From: Bin5 sp965204705
GTDB taxonomy: Bacteria; Chloroflexota; Anaerolineae; Caldilineales; Caldilineaceae
NCBI GenBank assembly: GCA_965204705.1
Contig: CBDBFE010000002.1
Coordinates: 62,001 to 126,000, forward strand
Direction of reading: 5' to 3'
Length of the DNA: 64,000 bases
Under the pieces are notes generated by a model that did no database searches, was not told where the DNA came from, and was given only the letters and a program-made list of their open reading frames with translations. The translations under genes were made by a program, and so were the position numbers. This document shows positions 42,880 to 51,535 of the stretch, one piece after another (within the stretch, counting starts at the first letter, position 1; every line of letters starts with the position of its first letter).

Positions 42880-44025
42880 ATGGAAAACGAGAATAGGCCA
42901 CACACAGAGATACCGCTGCATACTGTCACCAAGGTCCCCGTAGAGCGGCTGGTGCTGGACCGTCTTAATCCTCGCTTGTTTCCCACCAGTGCCGAAGCAG
43001 ATGAAGTTGAAATAATCGCACGACTCTATCGCTCGGAAGATTTGAGTGAGTTGCTCCAATCGATAGCGGCGAACGGTTACCTGGATATTGAACCTCTTAT
43101 TGTTCTTGAAGAGAACGAGACTTTAACCGTACTGGAAGGCAACCGCCGTTTAGCAGCTATCCGTCTATTCGAGAAACGTGACCTCGCACGTCAGATTCTT
43201 CAACGAACGCGTCTCAAAATTACCATTCCTGGATTCCCTGCAAAATTCCACAGCACGATTAGGAAGGTTTCGGTATACCGTGTAGACAGTCGGGAGGAAG
43301 CCAGACCCTTTATTGGATTCAAACACATTAATGGCGCCGCCAAATGGGGGTCATATGCAAAGGCGAAATTTGCCGCTGATTGGTACAGAAAGGAGGGTAC
43401 GTCTCTTTCTGCCATAGCAACCAAAATTGGTGACAGGCACGACACGATCAAGCGAATGGTGAATGCCATCTATGTACTTGAGCAAGCGGAACGGGATAAA
43501 GTCTTCCGCCTCTCAGACCGGGCGAGTCCACGATTCAACTTCTCACACCTATACACGGCTCTGTCGCGTGCGTCTTATATGCGCTTTCTCGGTTTAGAGG
43601 AGGCTTGGTCCCGGTTCGATCCCGAACCGGACCCCGTCGCTAAAGAGAAGCTGGGCAACTTATGTGAAGTCTTACGATGGTTATATGGGTCTAAGGAAGA
43701 GGATATTGTTCCGGTAATACACTCTCAGAACCCTGACATCCGGCTCCTGGGAGAAGTCCTTGAGAGCCCGGAAGGGCTCTCGATTCTGAGGGCTACGCGT
43801 TCCCTTGCGGAGGCGCATTTGAGCACAGCTCCTGCGAGCCAAAGGTTTTCAGACTCACTGTTGCGAGCAAGAAGAGAGGTGCGTGAGGCATCGAATAACC
43901 TTCGCGGGTTCGACGGCCGAGATCAGGCTTTAGTTGGAATCGCGGAGGATATTTCCGAAACAGCTCAAGCAATGCTCGCTCGAATGGTCAAGAAAATGAG
44001 AGATGTAGAGGCCGAAGAAGAATGA
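42880..44025 (+). CDS. ParB-like nuclease-domain protein of a putative defence operon
   Basis: 381 residues with GGAGGAAG upstream. The N-terminal domain (VPVERLVLDRLNPRLFP, then NGYLDIEPLIVLEENETLTV and LEGNRRLAAIRLFEK) is the ParB/Srx fold, with a GNRR in place of the usual GERR box. A helix-turn-helix-like region (LSAIATKIGDRHDTIKRMVN) follows, then a helical C-terminus. ParB-fold proteins bind nucleotide and DNA; outside plasmid partitioning they occur in phage-defence loci. It is translationally coupled to the next gene (ATGA overlap at 44022-44025). Confidence 0.8.
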   Translation: MENENRPHTEIPLHTVTKVPVERLVLDRLNPRLFPTSAEADEVEIIARLYRSEDLSELLQSIAANGYLDIEPLIVLEENETLTVLEGNRRLAAIRLFEKRDLARQILQRTRLKITIPGFPAKFHSTIRKVSVYRVDSREEARPFIGFKHINGAAKWGSYAKAKFAADWYRKEGTSLSAIATKIGDRHDTIKRMVNAIYVLEQAERDKVFRLSDRASPRFNFSHLYTALSRASYMRFLGLEEAWSRFDPEPDPVAKEKLGNLCEVLRWLYGSKEEDIVPVIHSQNPDIRLLGEVLESPEGLSILRATRSLAEAHLSTAPASQRFSDSLLRARREVREASNNLRGFDGRDQALVGIAEDISETAQAMLARMVKKMRDVEAEEE

Positions 44026-45026
44026 ATCCAGTTCTCTATTTTCCTTCCGATGCGTTTGCCGCCGGCAAGTCGCTCGATATGGACCTGGCGGCTGACTTCT
44101 TAGAACTGAATGCCCTTTTTTCCAAGGACGGGCAGTCATATAGCGAAGAGATCGTCAATGCATTGGAACTCGCAGCTGAGACGGAATACGAAGATGTTGA
44201 TGATGAAGTCAGAACTCGGGAGGAAGTTGCAGCGGGGGCTGTCAACCGCATGGCATCGCGGAAACGGGTCCTGGCAAAATCTTATCCGTTTGAGATTGAC
44301 GACAGCGGTGACGTCATCTTCTTCACTGGTGAGCAGGCGGACCTGGGTCATACCGCTTATCTCGTGTCGCTGATTTTATCCAATTTAAAGTCGGTGTCTC
44401 CTCTACTCGTTGGCAGCGACGTGCATCCCACCGAAGAGGAGGCAAGTCGCCTGCGCAGGTATTTTCAATACTTGGCGACCGCTGCTATTGCGGCGGAGGT
44501 CGGTGGTCCTGCATGGTCTTTTGGCTTTCCCCGGCCTGACCGAACAGGTTTTTTGCCGAAGCTTTGTGAAATATGGGTATCATTACGGGACGGATATGTT
44601 GGCGCCGATTCTTCTGCGCCTACCGATCCCAAAGACGACAAGATAGACATTTTTGCCTGGCGCGAGCAAAAGGACGGCCTGCCAGGATTCCTTTTGCTGG
44701 CAGCCCAGGTTGCTACGGGCCGAGACTGGAAGGAAAAGTCCCTCAAAAGTCATGTTGGCGGTGTGTTTCAACATCGCTGGTTCAGCCGCCGCGCTCCTGT
44801 TACTGCCATGGTTGCTTACCATGTGATTCCATTTGCGCGACCTGATGAAGAATTTCGCGATGACGTACTGATGCTGGGCAATGTGTTACATCGCCTTCGG
44901 GTTCCATTCAGGGTTAGTGAAGCGACCGATCTTGTCTCCAACGGCGTAGCGGTGGAAGCGTTTGACCTGCTCGACCATGCCTCCGAGTGGGTCCAATCCT
45001 ACGTGGAGCGGATGAGGCTACCATGA
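44022..45026 (+). CDS. Putative PD-(D/E)XK-like nuclease subunit
   Basis: 334 residues. No named family recognised, but residues about 204-239 read KDDKIDIFAWREQKDG, then LLAAQVATGRDWKEK: an Asp in a strand (D209), then a Q-x-A-T-G-x-x-W-x-x-K strand-turn. This pattern is seen in restriction-endonuclease-like proteins. The canonical E-x-K is replaced by Q-V-A, so nuclease activity is inferred from pattern and context only. N-terminal 180 residues are helical. Coupled with ATGA overlaps to the ParB-like gene upstream and the methyltransferase gene downstream. Confidence 0.55.
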   Translation: MNPVLYFPSDAFAAGKSLDMDLAADFLELNALFSKDGQSYSEEIVNALELAAETEYEDVDDEVRTREEVAAGAVNRMASRKRVLAKSYPFEIDDSGDVIFFTGEQADLGHTAYLVSLILSNLKSVSPLLVGSDVHPTEEEASRLRRYFQYLATAAIAAEVGGPAWSFGFPRPDRTGFLPKLCEIWVSLRDGYVGADSSAPTDPKDDKIDIFAWREQKDGLPGFLLLAAQVATGRDWKEKSLKSHVGGVFQHRWFSRRAPVTAMVAYHVIPFARPDEEFRDDVLMLGNVLHRLRVPFRVSEATDLVSNGVAVEAFDLLDHASEWVQSYVERMRLP

Positions 45027-46111
45027 GACATCGCTTCCATTCAATTTGCCCATACTTTGCTACGTTCCCGGAGGCATTTGTTGAAAAGCATCTCGCTGCG
45101 TCGAGTCTTAACGGTGTGGTCTTTGATCCATTCTGTGGGCGGGGTACAGCGGTTTTCGAAAGCCTTATACGGGGACGGCGGGGGGCTGGATGCGACATCA
45201 ACCCGGTAGCCGCTTGTATTGCGGGGGCCAAGTGCGATCCGCCGGCGCTTTCTGATCTGCTAGAGAGGTTATCGCTCCTGGAAGAGGAGAGCATTCATTA
45301 TCATTCCAACGCCAGCACGGGAGAGCTCACGGAGTTTTTCTCTCTCTGTTTTGCGCCTGAAACGTATGACCAGATACTCTTTCTGAGAGATTCGCTCAAT
45401 TGGCACACTGACCGAACTGATCGTTTCGTTGCGGCTCTTTCCTTGGGGGCACTACATGGCGAGTCCCATCGCAGCCCTAACTACTTCAGCAACCGTATGC
45501 CGAGGACGATTAGTACCAATCCCGCCTACTCGGTTCGATGGTGGCGGGAGAACGATTACACCGCGCCTGTCAGGGATGTGTTTTCAATTCTCAGAAACAT
45601 GAGCCACTACCGCTTTGCATCGACACCGCCCGCGTTTCGGGGGGAAATCGCTTTGACCGACGCGCGCCAGGCCGTTGAGAGATTCCCACAGTTGCGCGGA
45701 CAGATCACAGACGTGATTACTTCGCCCCCTTACCTAAATACAACCAGCTATCGTGAAGATCAGTGGCTGCGATTATGGTTTCTTGGCGAGGATGCTGAGA
45801 ATCCTGTGCGGGACGATGGACGTCATCATAGCGTCAAGAAATACAGGGCGTTCCTGGAGGAAGCCTGGGCAGGCGTGACTCCGCTTCTGGCAGATGAAGC
45901 GCGGATTGTTGTGAGAATCGGAGGTCGCAAGCTGCCCAAAGAGGAAGCGTTTGATCTCCTCGATTCTGTCCTGAAGCGGGCAACGCAGAGAAGTGTTCAA
46001 ATCCAGGATGAGGGCGTATCTTCATTGGTGAGAAACACGCAGGCGAATGCCTTCCTCGGTTCGAAACCTTCGCCCACCGTTGAGCACGACTTTTGCTTTC
46101 TTCTGCATTAG
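45023..46111 (+). CDS. DNA methyltransferase (N4/N6 class)
   Basis: 362 residues from the ATG at 45023, which overlaps the upstream stop (ATGA); an earlier in-frame start at 44987 is rejected. S-adenosylmethionine-binding motif I is DPFCGRGT at 35-42 and the catalytic motif IV is TSPPY at 233-237, giving an amino-methyltransferase. The region between, about 190 residues, may hold target recognition. Presumably modifies host DNA so that the partner subunits spare it. The C-terminus ends in DFCFLLH. Confidence 0.85.
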   Translation: MRHRFHSICPYFATFPEAFVEKHLAASSLNGVVFDPFCGRGTAVFESLIRGRRGAGCDINPVAACIAGAKCDPPALSDLLERLSLLEEESIHYHSNASTGELTEFFSLCFAPETYDQILFLRDSLNWHTDRTDRFVAALSLGALHGESHRSPNYFSNRMPRTISTNPAYSVRWWRENDYTAPVRDVFSILRNMSHYRFASTPPAFRGEIALTDARQAVERFPQLRGQITDVITSPPYLNTTSYREDQWLRLWFLGEDAENPVRDDGRHHSVKKYRAFLEEAWAGVTPLLADEARIVVRIGGRKLPKEEAFDLLDSVLKRATQRSVQIQDEGVSSLVRNTQANAFLGSKPSPTVEHDFCFLLH

Positions 46112-46329
46112 CTCGCACCCACATCCCAAAGTCCTTCCTTCCATTGAGCTAAAGAAACAGCGCGAATCCAGGCGGTCTGAGGCGATCTTACGCGACAAAA
46201 CCGGCTTGCAGAGAGTCCACAGCCTCCGAAAGACCCTTGCTTAGCGCTGTGAATATTCGGCCCGCGCCGAACCGGCTCAACCGGACAGGCTGCAGTTGCT
46301 CTGCGCAGCGACGGCATCAACGGTCAGAC

Positions 46330-46880
46330 CGCCACTTCCATATTCGTGTCGCCGGCGGCGAGGGCGATGTCTTTGGTGAGGTCGTGGCTGAACTGCAGTG
46401 TGGGGGGATTTAGAGGATGGGCTGCAGTTTGGCCGGAGCCCGGGCGCGCTTTTTTGCCGGCCGCCCTGGCCGGTGTGTCGCGCTCATGGCAGTCCGCAAC
46501 AGCCGCTGCAGGCGCGCCTGGCACGCAAACGGTTCTGTTCCAGTCGACTCCAACGGCCAGCTTTGCTCCTGTCGAGAAATTCAGGGGGTAGGCCGAACGC
46601 TATGGAAGGGAGGGAGGCCCTGGCCCTCATGCCTGAAGAATCGCTTAGAACGGCTCTGGGGCGGTCGGATGTATTGGATTGCCCCCGGGTCGTTTCGCGG
46701 CCGGCTTTCTGTTCGCAAGGACCACCGAAAGGCTGGCAAATGCGACAGTTTGTCGTTTTTGCGGGCGTGTCTGTCGCAGATGGGTGAGGTGCTGGGCAGT
46801 ACGAACGGGTATGGCCCGCTCCTCAGGGGCGGGCGGCCAGGTCGCTTACGCGAGTTTCTCCTTGATCCGCAGTAGTGCGT
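46330..46880 (+). repeat. Dispersed core repeat, copy d, with methylase 3'-end fragment
   Basis: Positions 46330-46388 on the minus strand read HDLTKDIALAAGDTNMEVAV and a stop, closely resembling the end of the type IIG protein (YRTKDMVLAYYNALAAGDTD-AEVAA). An 18-nt in-frame deletion explains the difference. The core follows from TGAACTGCAG (46389) to about 46872 with the GCGACAGTTTGTCGTTTTTG word. Fills the space between the methyltransferase and the 47009 gene. Confidence 0.85.
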
Positions 46881-47008
46881 CATCGTTCAGTCGAGCCTCA
46901 CCTGCTAGAAGACTGTATCAAAGTCTCAGATATCACACGCCGGTTGAAGAGAACTTCGTGCTCTGACGGCGACAGACCGTCCGCTCAGAGCCGGTCGCAT
47001 TCAGACGG

Positions 47009-47413
47009 ATGAACCTTGTTTTCCTGTTGCTCGCCGTCTGCAATCCAATACCTGTAGACTCAGTGCCAACCCCCACGCCAATTCATGTTGAACGAGACTC
47101 TCTACAGATGCGCCTGTACGACTTCGCCAACTACGTGGCGAGATTGGACGGATTCGCCCTCGAACCGGAACAGTACGCAGAAGCGGTGATGGAAATCGTC
47201 GCATGTATTAAGAGGGACGTAGAATTTTCGGACGCGTGGCAAGATTACTCGCCCGGAGAAAAAGCAGTAGAATACTGGTGGATCACTACATTCTTGATGC
47301 TTGCTGTCGTTGAACAGGTATTTGACAGCGTAGCCCAAGACGCCAATGTATTTTTGGCTGAAGGCAGCAGCTGCCTGCTACTTAGAATCGGACTAGCAAC
47401 TCCCGGCCCCTAA
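47009..47413 (+). CDS. Predicted lipoprotein, unknown function
   Basis: 134 residues with a short signal peptide and lipobox-like LLLAVC (Cys 11), followed by NPIPVDSVPTPTP. The mature part is helical with two Cys (EIVACIKRD, GSSCLLLR) and a hydrophobic middle (WWITTFLMLAVVEQV). No family recognised; start has no strong ribosome site. The C-N-P-I-P beginning is shared with the 2702-3337 lipoprotein. Confidence 0.5.
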   Translation: MNLVFLLLAVCNPIPVDSVPTPTPIHVERDSLQMRLYDFANYVARLDGFALEPEQYAEAVMEIVACIKRDVEFSDAWQDYSPGEKAVEYWWITTFLMLAVVEQVFDSVAQDANVFLAEGSSCLLLRIGLATPGP

Positions 47414-47493
47414 ACAAAGGGAAAAAGTGAAGAATCCGACGATTTGAGAACCGCAAGTAACCACAGAAGAAATCAAGCCAACGAGGAAATTCC

Positions 47494-47574
47494 ATGACTG
47501 CCTTCGTTATCCTCATCGCCAATTCAGTCATATGGGCAATCTGGAATATCTTCCTCCGAGACCGGGAGAAATAA
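47494..47574 (+). CDS. Possible 26-residue membrane peptide
   Basis: MTAFVILIANSVIWAIWNIF, then LRDREK, stop. One hydrophobic helix with a charged tail; GAGGAA 5 nt before the ATG. Followed 12 nt later by the 47587 membrane-protein gene, so it may be its short partner. Too short for certainty. Confidence 0.35.
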   Translation: MTAFVILIANSVIWAIWNIFLRDREK

Positions 47575-47586
47575 CAAACCAAGAAA

Positions 47587-47868
47587 ATGACCGCTCTACT
47601 CAATACCGCCCTGTCCCAAACCAAGATCTACTATCCCGTGATGATAGGATCTGTTTTAGCCATCGCCTTACTTCTGATCCAGAGAGCCATTGTAAAGTAC
47701 TTCGGAACAGATGTTTTTCAGGGAAAAGCTGTTCTCGGCCTTGTTCTCCTTATAGCAATCATTACCTTGTCTAATCTGATAATCAACGAAAGGGAGGTGA
47801 CAGGCATGACCTATGTCATATTCGGGTCTATGTTTGGATCAGCAATTACCTTTTTCGTACTGAAATAG
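47587..47868 (+). CDS. Small three-helix membrane protein
   Basis: 93 residues with three hydrophobic segments: VMIGSVLAIALLLIQRAIV, KAVLGLVLLIAIITLSNLII and MTYVIFGSMFGSAITFFVLK. No family recognised. It ends 16 nt before the hemH start and may share its transcript. The start ribosome site is weak. Confidence 0.5.
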   Translation: MTALLNTALSQTKIYYPVMIGSVLAIALLLIQRAIVKYFGTDVFQGKAVLGLVLLIAIITLSNLIINEREVTGMTYVIFGSMFGSAITFFVLK

Positions 47869-47883
47869 GGGAACTATCTCGCG

Positions 47884-48902
47884 ATGGAGAAATCAAAAAC
47901 TGGAGTCCTGTTGGTTAATGTCGGAACACCCGACAGTCCCGCAATAGTTGATGTTTGGAGATACTTGCGCCAGTTCCTCATGGACGGACGATCATCGACA
48001 TTCCCTATTGGCGCAGACTTCTTCTGGTAAATCTGATAATCGCTCCCTTCCGCGCGCCCAAATCCGCCAGAGAATATCAGAAGATATGGTCGGAAAAGGG
48101 ATCGCCTCTGATGTTCCATAGTTGCATTTTCAGGGACTCAGTCCAGCAGCAACTGGGGGACAACTTCATCGTGTCCTTGGCCATGCGGTATCAAAACCCC
48201 AGCATCGAATCTGCCCTGGAAACTCTTCGGCAACAACGACCGTCCAGTATCGTCGTCTTTCCTCTCTTTCCTCAATATGCATCGGCAACCGTGGGATCAG
48301 TTCATGAAAAGGTAATGCAGGTCGTACAGGAATGGCCGGAAATTCCCAATCTTCGATTCATCAATAGCTTTTACGATCACCCCAGTATGATTCGGACGAT
48401 TGCCTGCTTGGGAAAGCAGCATATTGATCAGAACAAGTACGATCATATTCTTTTCACATTTCATGGCTTGCCTGAGCGCCAACTCAGGAAGGGTAATCCC
48501 GACTGCTTTATCGACCCAGACTGCTGTGCCGCGATCCACGCTGGAAACCACTCTTGCTATCGCGCTCAGTGTTACGCAACATCCCGATCTTTGGCTGATG
48601 CCCTAAACTTGGAGGATGGGGATTACACAGTCAGTTTTCAGTCAAGGCTGGGCAAAGATCCCTGGACTCAACCCTACACGGAAGATGTTCTGGAGATGCT
48701 TGCCGCAAAAGGTGTCAGGAAGATACTAGCTTTTTCTCCCTCTTTCGTCGCCGACTGCTTGGAAACTACGGTCGAGCTAGGTGAGGAATATCATGAACTG
48801 TTTACGGAATTGGGAGGAGAGGAACTGAATCTTGTGGAGAGCCTGAACACCCATCCCCAGTGGGTAGAGACTGCCAAAGATATCATTTTGGAAAACGACT
48901 GA
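47884..48902 (+). pseudogene. hemH: Ferrochelatase, frameshifted
   Basis: The N-terminus from the ATG at 47884 (KTGVLLVNVGTPDSPAIVDV, WRYLRQFLMDGR) is standard HemH. It then shifts frame at about 47990: the downstream frame resumes with IIDIPYWRRLLLVNLIIAPF and keeps the active-site LFTFHGLPERQLRKG, ETTVELGEE and the Cys-rich insertion CFIDPDCCAA...NHSC known in some HemH lineages. A one-base deletion would explain it. HemH inserts Fe2+ into protoporphyrin IX in the last step of heme synthesis, so loss should be costly; a sequencing error or a second copy elsewhere should be considered. Confidence 0.8.
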
Positions 48903-48984
48903 AAGAGTACAGCAACTTCGCGTCTGCTTCGACGAAAGGGTTTGTCCGCTCATTAAGAAACTGAATGTGGTGAGCCCTGAAGTG

Positions 48985-49036
48985 GGCCCAAAAACTGGAC
49001 CACAAGCTAAGGTGTATCAATGGAGCATTCACCCAA
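48985..49036 (+). mobile_element. Solo IS end
   Basis: The sequence AAAAACTGGACCACAAGCTA-AGGTGTATCAATGGAGCA-TTCACCCA is nearly identical to the IS end at 888-937. No transposase follows here. A scar of the same element. Confidence 0.6.
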
Positions 49037-49074
49037 TACGCCGAAGTTGATAACAAAGGTTATGGGAGATTCTG

Positions 49075-49791
49075 ATGAGTGAGCCGGTACCTAACAGGTC
49101 TCACCGTCTGCCTCCACGTTATCCGGTCTCAATCCGCCGCCTGCAAGGGCTGACGCCCCGGGTAGCCGACCTGCTGCTGCAAGGTCCGGAGCTGTCTGGA
49201 TTTGAACCAGCCGCCGCAGGTTCCCACATCAAGTTGATACTCCCTCCCCCGGGCGTAACGGACACGCCATAGCCTCTGCGCCACGACGGCCGTCGCCCGG
49301 TGTTTTCCGAAGGCGTAACGCCACCGTTCCTCCGCACCTACACTCCGCTGCGCTACAACGCTGAAACGCTGGAGCTCGAAGTGGAAATGCTCCGTCACGG
49401 AGACAGTCCGGCCTCCAATGGGCTTCGCTCTGCCAAGGTGGGGTACCGAACCATAGCGGCCGGACCGCAGGACGGCGACTGGTACCTCGTGATGGCCGAC
49501 GACACCGGCATCCCGGCCGCTGTCCAGGTGCTGCAGGCACCGCCCGACCGGCAAATCGCCGCCCTGTTCGAGGTGTCGGACGAGCAGGAACGTCGCCCGC
49601 TGCCCGCAATACCCGAAGACCTGCCGAGGTGGCTGTACCGGGAGCCGCAGAGCCTCACTGCCGGATTGCCCCTGGAGCAGGCCGTGAGGCAGGCCCGGAT
49701 TCCCGCAGGTCACTCCTATTCGTTGGCAACGATAGAAGAACCCTTACTGGCCGATTATGTCAAGTCCACTTTATGCATACCCCTCAGTTAA
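49075..49791 (+). pseudogene. Siderophore-interacting protein (SIP/FAD-binding), decayed
   Basis: Two frames carry pieces of the family: 49075-49272 (LQGLTPRVADLLLQGPELSG, SHIKLILPPPG, matching the FAD-binding start) and 49300-49791 (RTYTPLRYNAETLELEVEML, RHGDSPASNGLRSAKVGYRT, GDWYLVMADDTGIPAAVQVL). A frameshift separates them near 49275 and the usual C-terminal NADPH-binding part is incomplete. SIP enzymes reduce ferric siderophores in the cytoplasm. Not functional as it stands. Confidence 0.7.
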
Positions 49792-49853
49792 TTGTACGGT
49801 GATGCTGTGTCTGCCAAGCTCCCAGCGAGCAAGGGTTGACCCAAAGGCCAGGG

Positions 49854-50357
49854 TCAGTCATCAGCTGTCTCAGACGAAAAGTGGGCGGTCCTCCGGATCC
49901 TGGCGTCATATTCTTCGAGTTGCAGATAGGTCAGAAAGAGCAGGAGAACCAGTTTGACACCTTCCAGTGCGACGTAGTACAGGTGGAAAGATCGTTCCGG
50001 CACCTCCAATCCGTGAATAATCGCAAGTGTACGGGCGTCTAGCACGGTATAGAGGAGGATGGTCTGCGTTGCAAGTAGTACACCGATGAGAAAGGTAAGC
50101 ACGCGAATCCGCCGAGGCCAGGCTGTTGCCAGTGTTATCGCAGTGATAGCGGTGGCTAGCCCTATTTCCAGTGCATTCAGAGTATGAAAGACAAGGTGAC
50201 CGATTTCGAGAGCAACGGGCAGCGTCAGTGACGGGGCTTGGAATTTGAGGGGAGTCTCTATGAAGCTGATGGCGAAGACAAACCCGATCCAAAGCAATGT
50301 AAAGACAAAGACCCGTTCCATAGTGCGGGCCTGCAGCCGCTTTCCGAACGATTTCAT
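49854..50357 (-). CDS. Four-helix integral membrane protein, unknown function
   Basis: 167 residues; the start at 50357 or MERVFV (12 codons later) cannot be decided. Four helices: VFVFTLLWIGFVFAISFIET, ALEIGLATAITAITLATAW, VLTFLIGVLLATQTILLYTV and YYVALEGVKLVLLLFLTYL. The pattern with PLKFQAPSLTLPVALEIGHL resembles TMEM205/DUF4149-like proteins but I do not claim the family. Stands between the SIP remnant and the DUF6686-like gene in an iron-related region. Confidence 0.55.
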   Translation of the reverse strand: MKSFGKRLQARTMERVFVFTLLWIGFVFAISFIETPLKFQAPSLTLPVALEIGHLVFHTLNALEIGLATAITAITLATAWPRRIRVLTFLIGVLLATQTILLYTVLDARTLAIIHGLEVPERSFHLYYVALEGVKLVLLLFLTYLQLEEYDARIRRTAHFSSETADD

Positions 50358-50744
50358 AAGTTGAATTCCGTCGGCCTTGGAAGACTGCGAAAGAGGCTCA
50401 TCGGCTATAGCAGCATGCTGAAGTGAGGTAACGGTACTGCTTGATTGCCCGACGGACTGCGGTTAGCAGAGTCGCCGCGGTGATGCAGGTGGCGTTCTTG
50501 AAATTGAAAAAGTAGCCGCATCCATGCAGTTCGGGGGAAGTTCCTACACTGGTACCGCCTGAAAGACAGAGGCTGGACCGATGGCGCCTCACTGACATCG
50601 GCCCAGCCGTTCAGAGGGCTGGAAAGTCGACCCAGGTACAAGAGCGAGGCTGACAGCAGGGTTAAGGCAGTGGACGAGGAGGGATATTGCACTGGTGGAA
50701 TTTCTTGTCTCAGTCTGACGGCATGCGCAGTTGGCCTTTCACTT
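50358..50744. other. Gene-free region
   Basis: About 390 bp between the four-helix protein and the DUF6686-like gene. Frames here are short and not protein-like. No hairpin noted. Confidence 0.4.
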
Positions 50745-51116
50745 TCAGTTGAGGGAAGGAGGAATCAGTTTTTGGGGCGGCGCCAGGCGAAGTTGAGGGT
50801 TGTATTGCCCGTTTCCTGTCAGATCTATGTGGGGCATGACTTCATCAACCATCTCTACCAGTTGTAGAAAGTCCTCCACCGGCAAGGTAAGCGACATTTT
50901 GCCAACGCAAATGCGGCAGTGGCCGTGGCTGATGGATTCACCACGCTCCTGGATGTTGGCACGCGTCTTCATAATATGTGTTGCCAAGCGGTTAAAGGTT
51001 TCGGCCGGCAGGTGGAGTCCGATTCCATCCCAGATCAGGTGTACAGTTCCGTGCTCGCACTGACTGACGTACTGCTGGCCGTTGCGTTCGGCTAAGATTG
51101 CGATATGCTGACACAT
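50745..51116 (-). CDS. DUF6686-like small protein
   Basis: 123 residues from the ATG at 51116 (MCQHIAILAERNGQQYVSQC), with AGGAG upstream at 11 nt. The N-terminal C-x-H and the later C-E-H-G-T-V-H-L-I-W pattern suggest the DUF6686 family; a second half holds HCRICVGKMSLTLPVEDFLQ. His and Cys residues might bind a metal. Placed upstream of the FTR1 permease's 3' end in the minus strand. Function unknown. Confidence 0.55.
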   Translation of the reverse strand: MCQHIAILAERNGQQYVSQCEHGTVHLIWDGIGLHLPAETFNRLATHIMKTRANIQERGESISHGHCRICVGKMSLTLPVEDFLQLVEMVDEVMPHIDLTGNGQYNPQLRLAPPQKLIPPSLN

Positions 51117-51408
51117 AGGCTGGCTTCTCCTGTATGTAAAGTTCAAGTGGTTTGTCCTAAGTTACAGATCCAGCTTGAGCGCGGGCTGACTCAGTTGCGG
51201 ACCAGAGTTAAGCAGGTTGACATGATCCTTAGCAGCGTTACGACCCTGGTTGCCGATTTCGACAAAGTAGTTGCAGGCCGCATGCTATCGGGCGGCCCGC
51301 CACCTATTTTTCGATGTTCGATACGGTGATAGGGGAAATGGCTCTCTCCTTTCGGTCGCAGGGAGACCGGCTCTGAACTAAACCCGTAGAGCAGAAGAGA
51401 AGCCACCG

Positions 51409-51437
51409 TTGCATAGCGGGGCTATATCTGTTACACT
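51409..51437 (+). promoter_or_regulatory. Candidate sigma-70-type promoter for a small RNA
   Basis: TTGCAT (51409-51414), a 17-nt spacer, and TACACT (51432-51437). Weak matches in each hexamer but perfect spacing. It faces a 3'-end hairpin with a T-run about 75 nt downstream and no protein frame in between. Confidence 0.4.
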
Positions 51438-51442
51438 CTGCA

Positions 51443-51535
51443 AACAGGTTCAGCGAGTGGAAATGGACTGGTGTCAGCAGCCACTTTCCGGGATTGTTGT
51501 TCCTGACTTCAGCCGGCCCTTCGGGGCCGGTTTTT
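51443..51535 (+). ncRNA. Candidate small RNA, opposite to the FTR1 gene end
   Basis: About 93 nt from the predicted start to a terminator. The 5' half can form a stem AGTGG (51456-51460)/CCACT (51481-51485). The 3' end is CCGGCCC-TTCG-GGGCCGG followed by TTTTT, a tetraloop terminator. No reading frame is preserved. It is convergent with the FTR1 gene. Confidence 0.4.
51513..51535 (+). terminator. Intrinsic terminator
   Basis: CCGGCCC (51513-51519), loop TTCG, GGGCCGG (51524-51530), then five T. Ends the candidate small RNA; its hairpin also lies immediately past the FTR1 stop codon on the other strand, where no T-run follows. Confidence 0.85.

Noticed and set aside
49300..49791. Intact siderophore-interacting protein starting at 49300
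   Set aside because: The FAD-binding start is in another frame upstream and the C-terminal part is incomplete, so this is a remnant.
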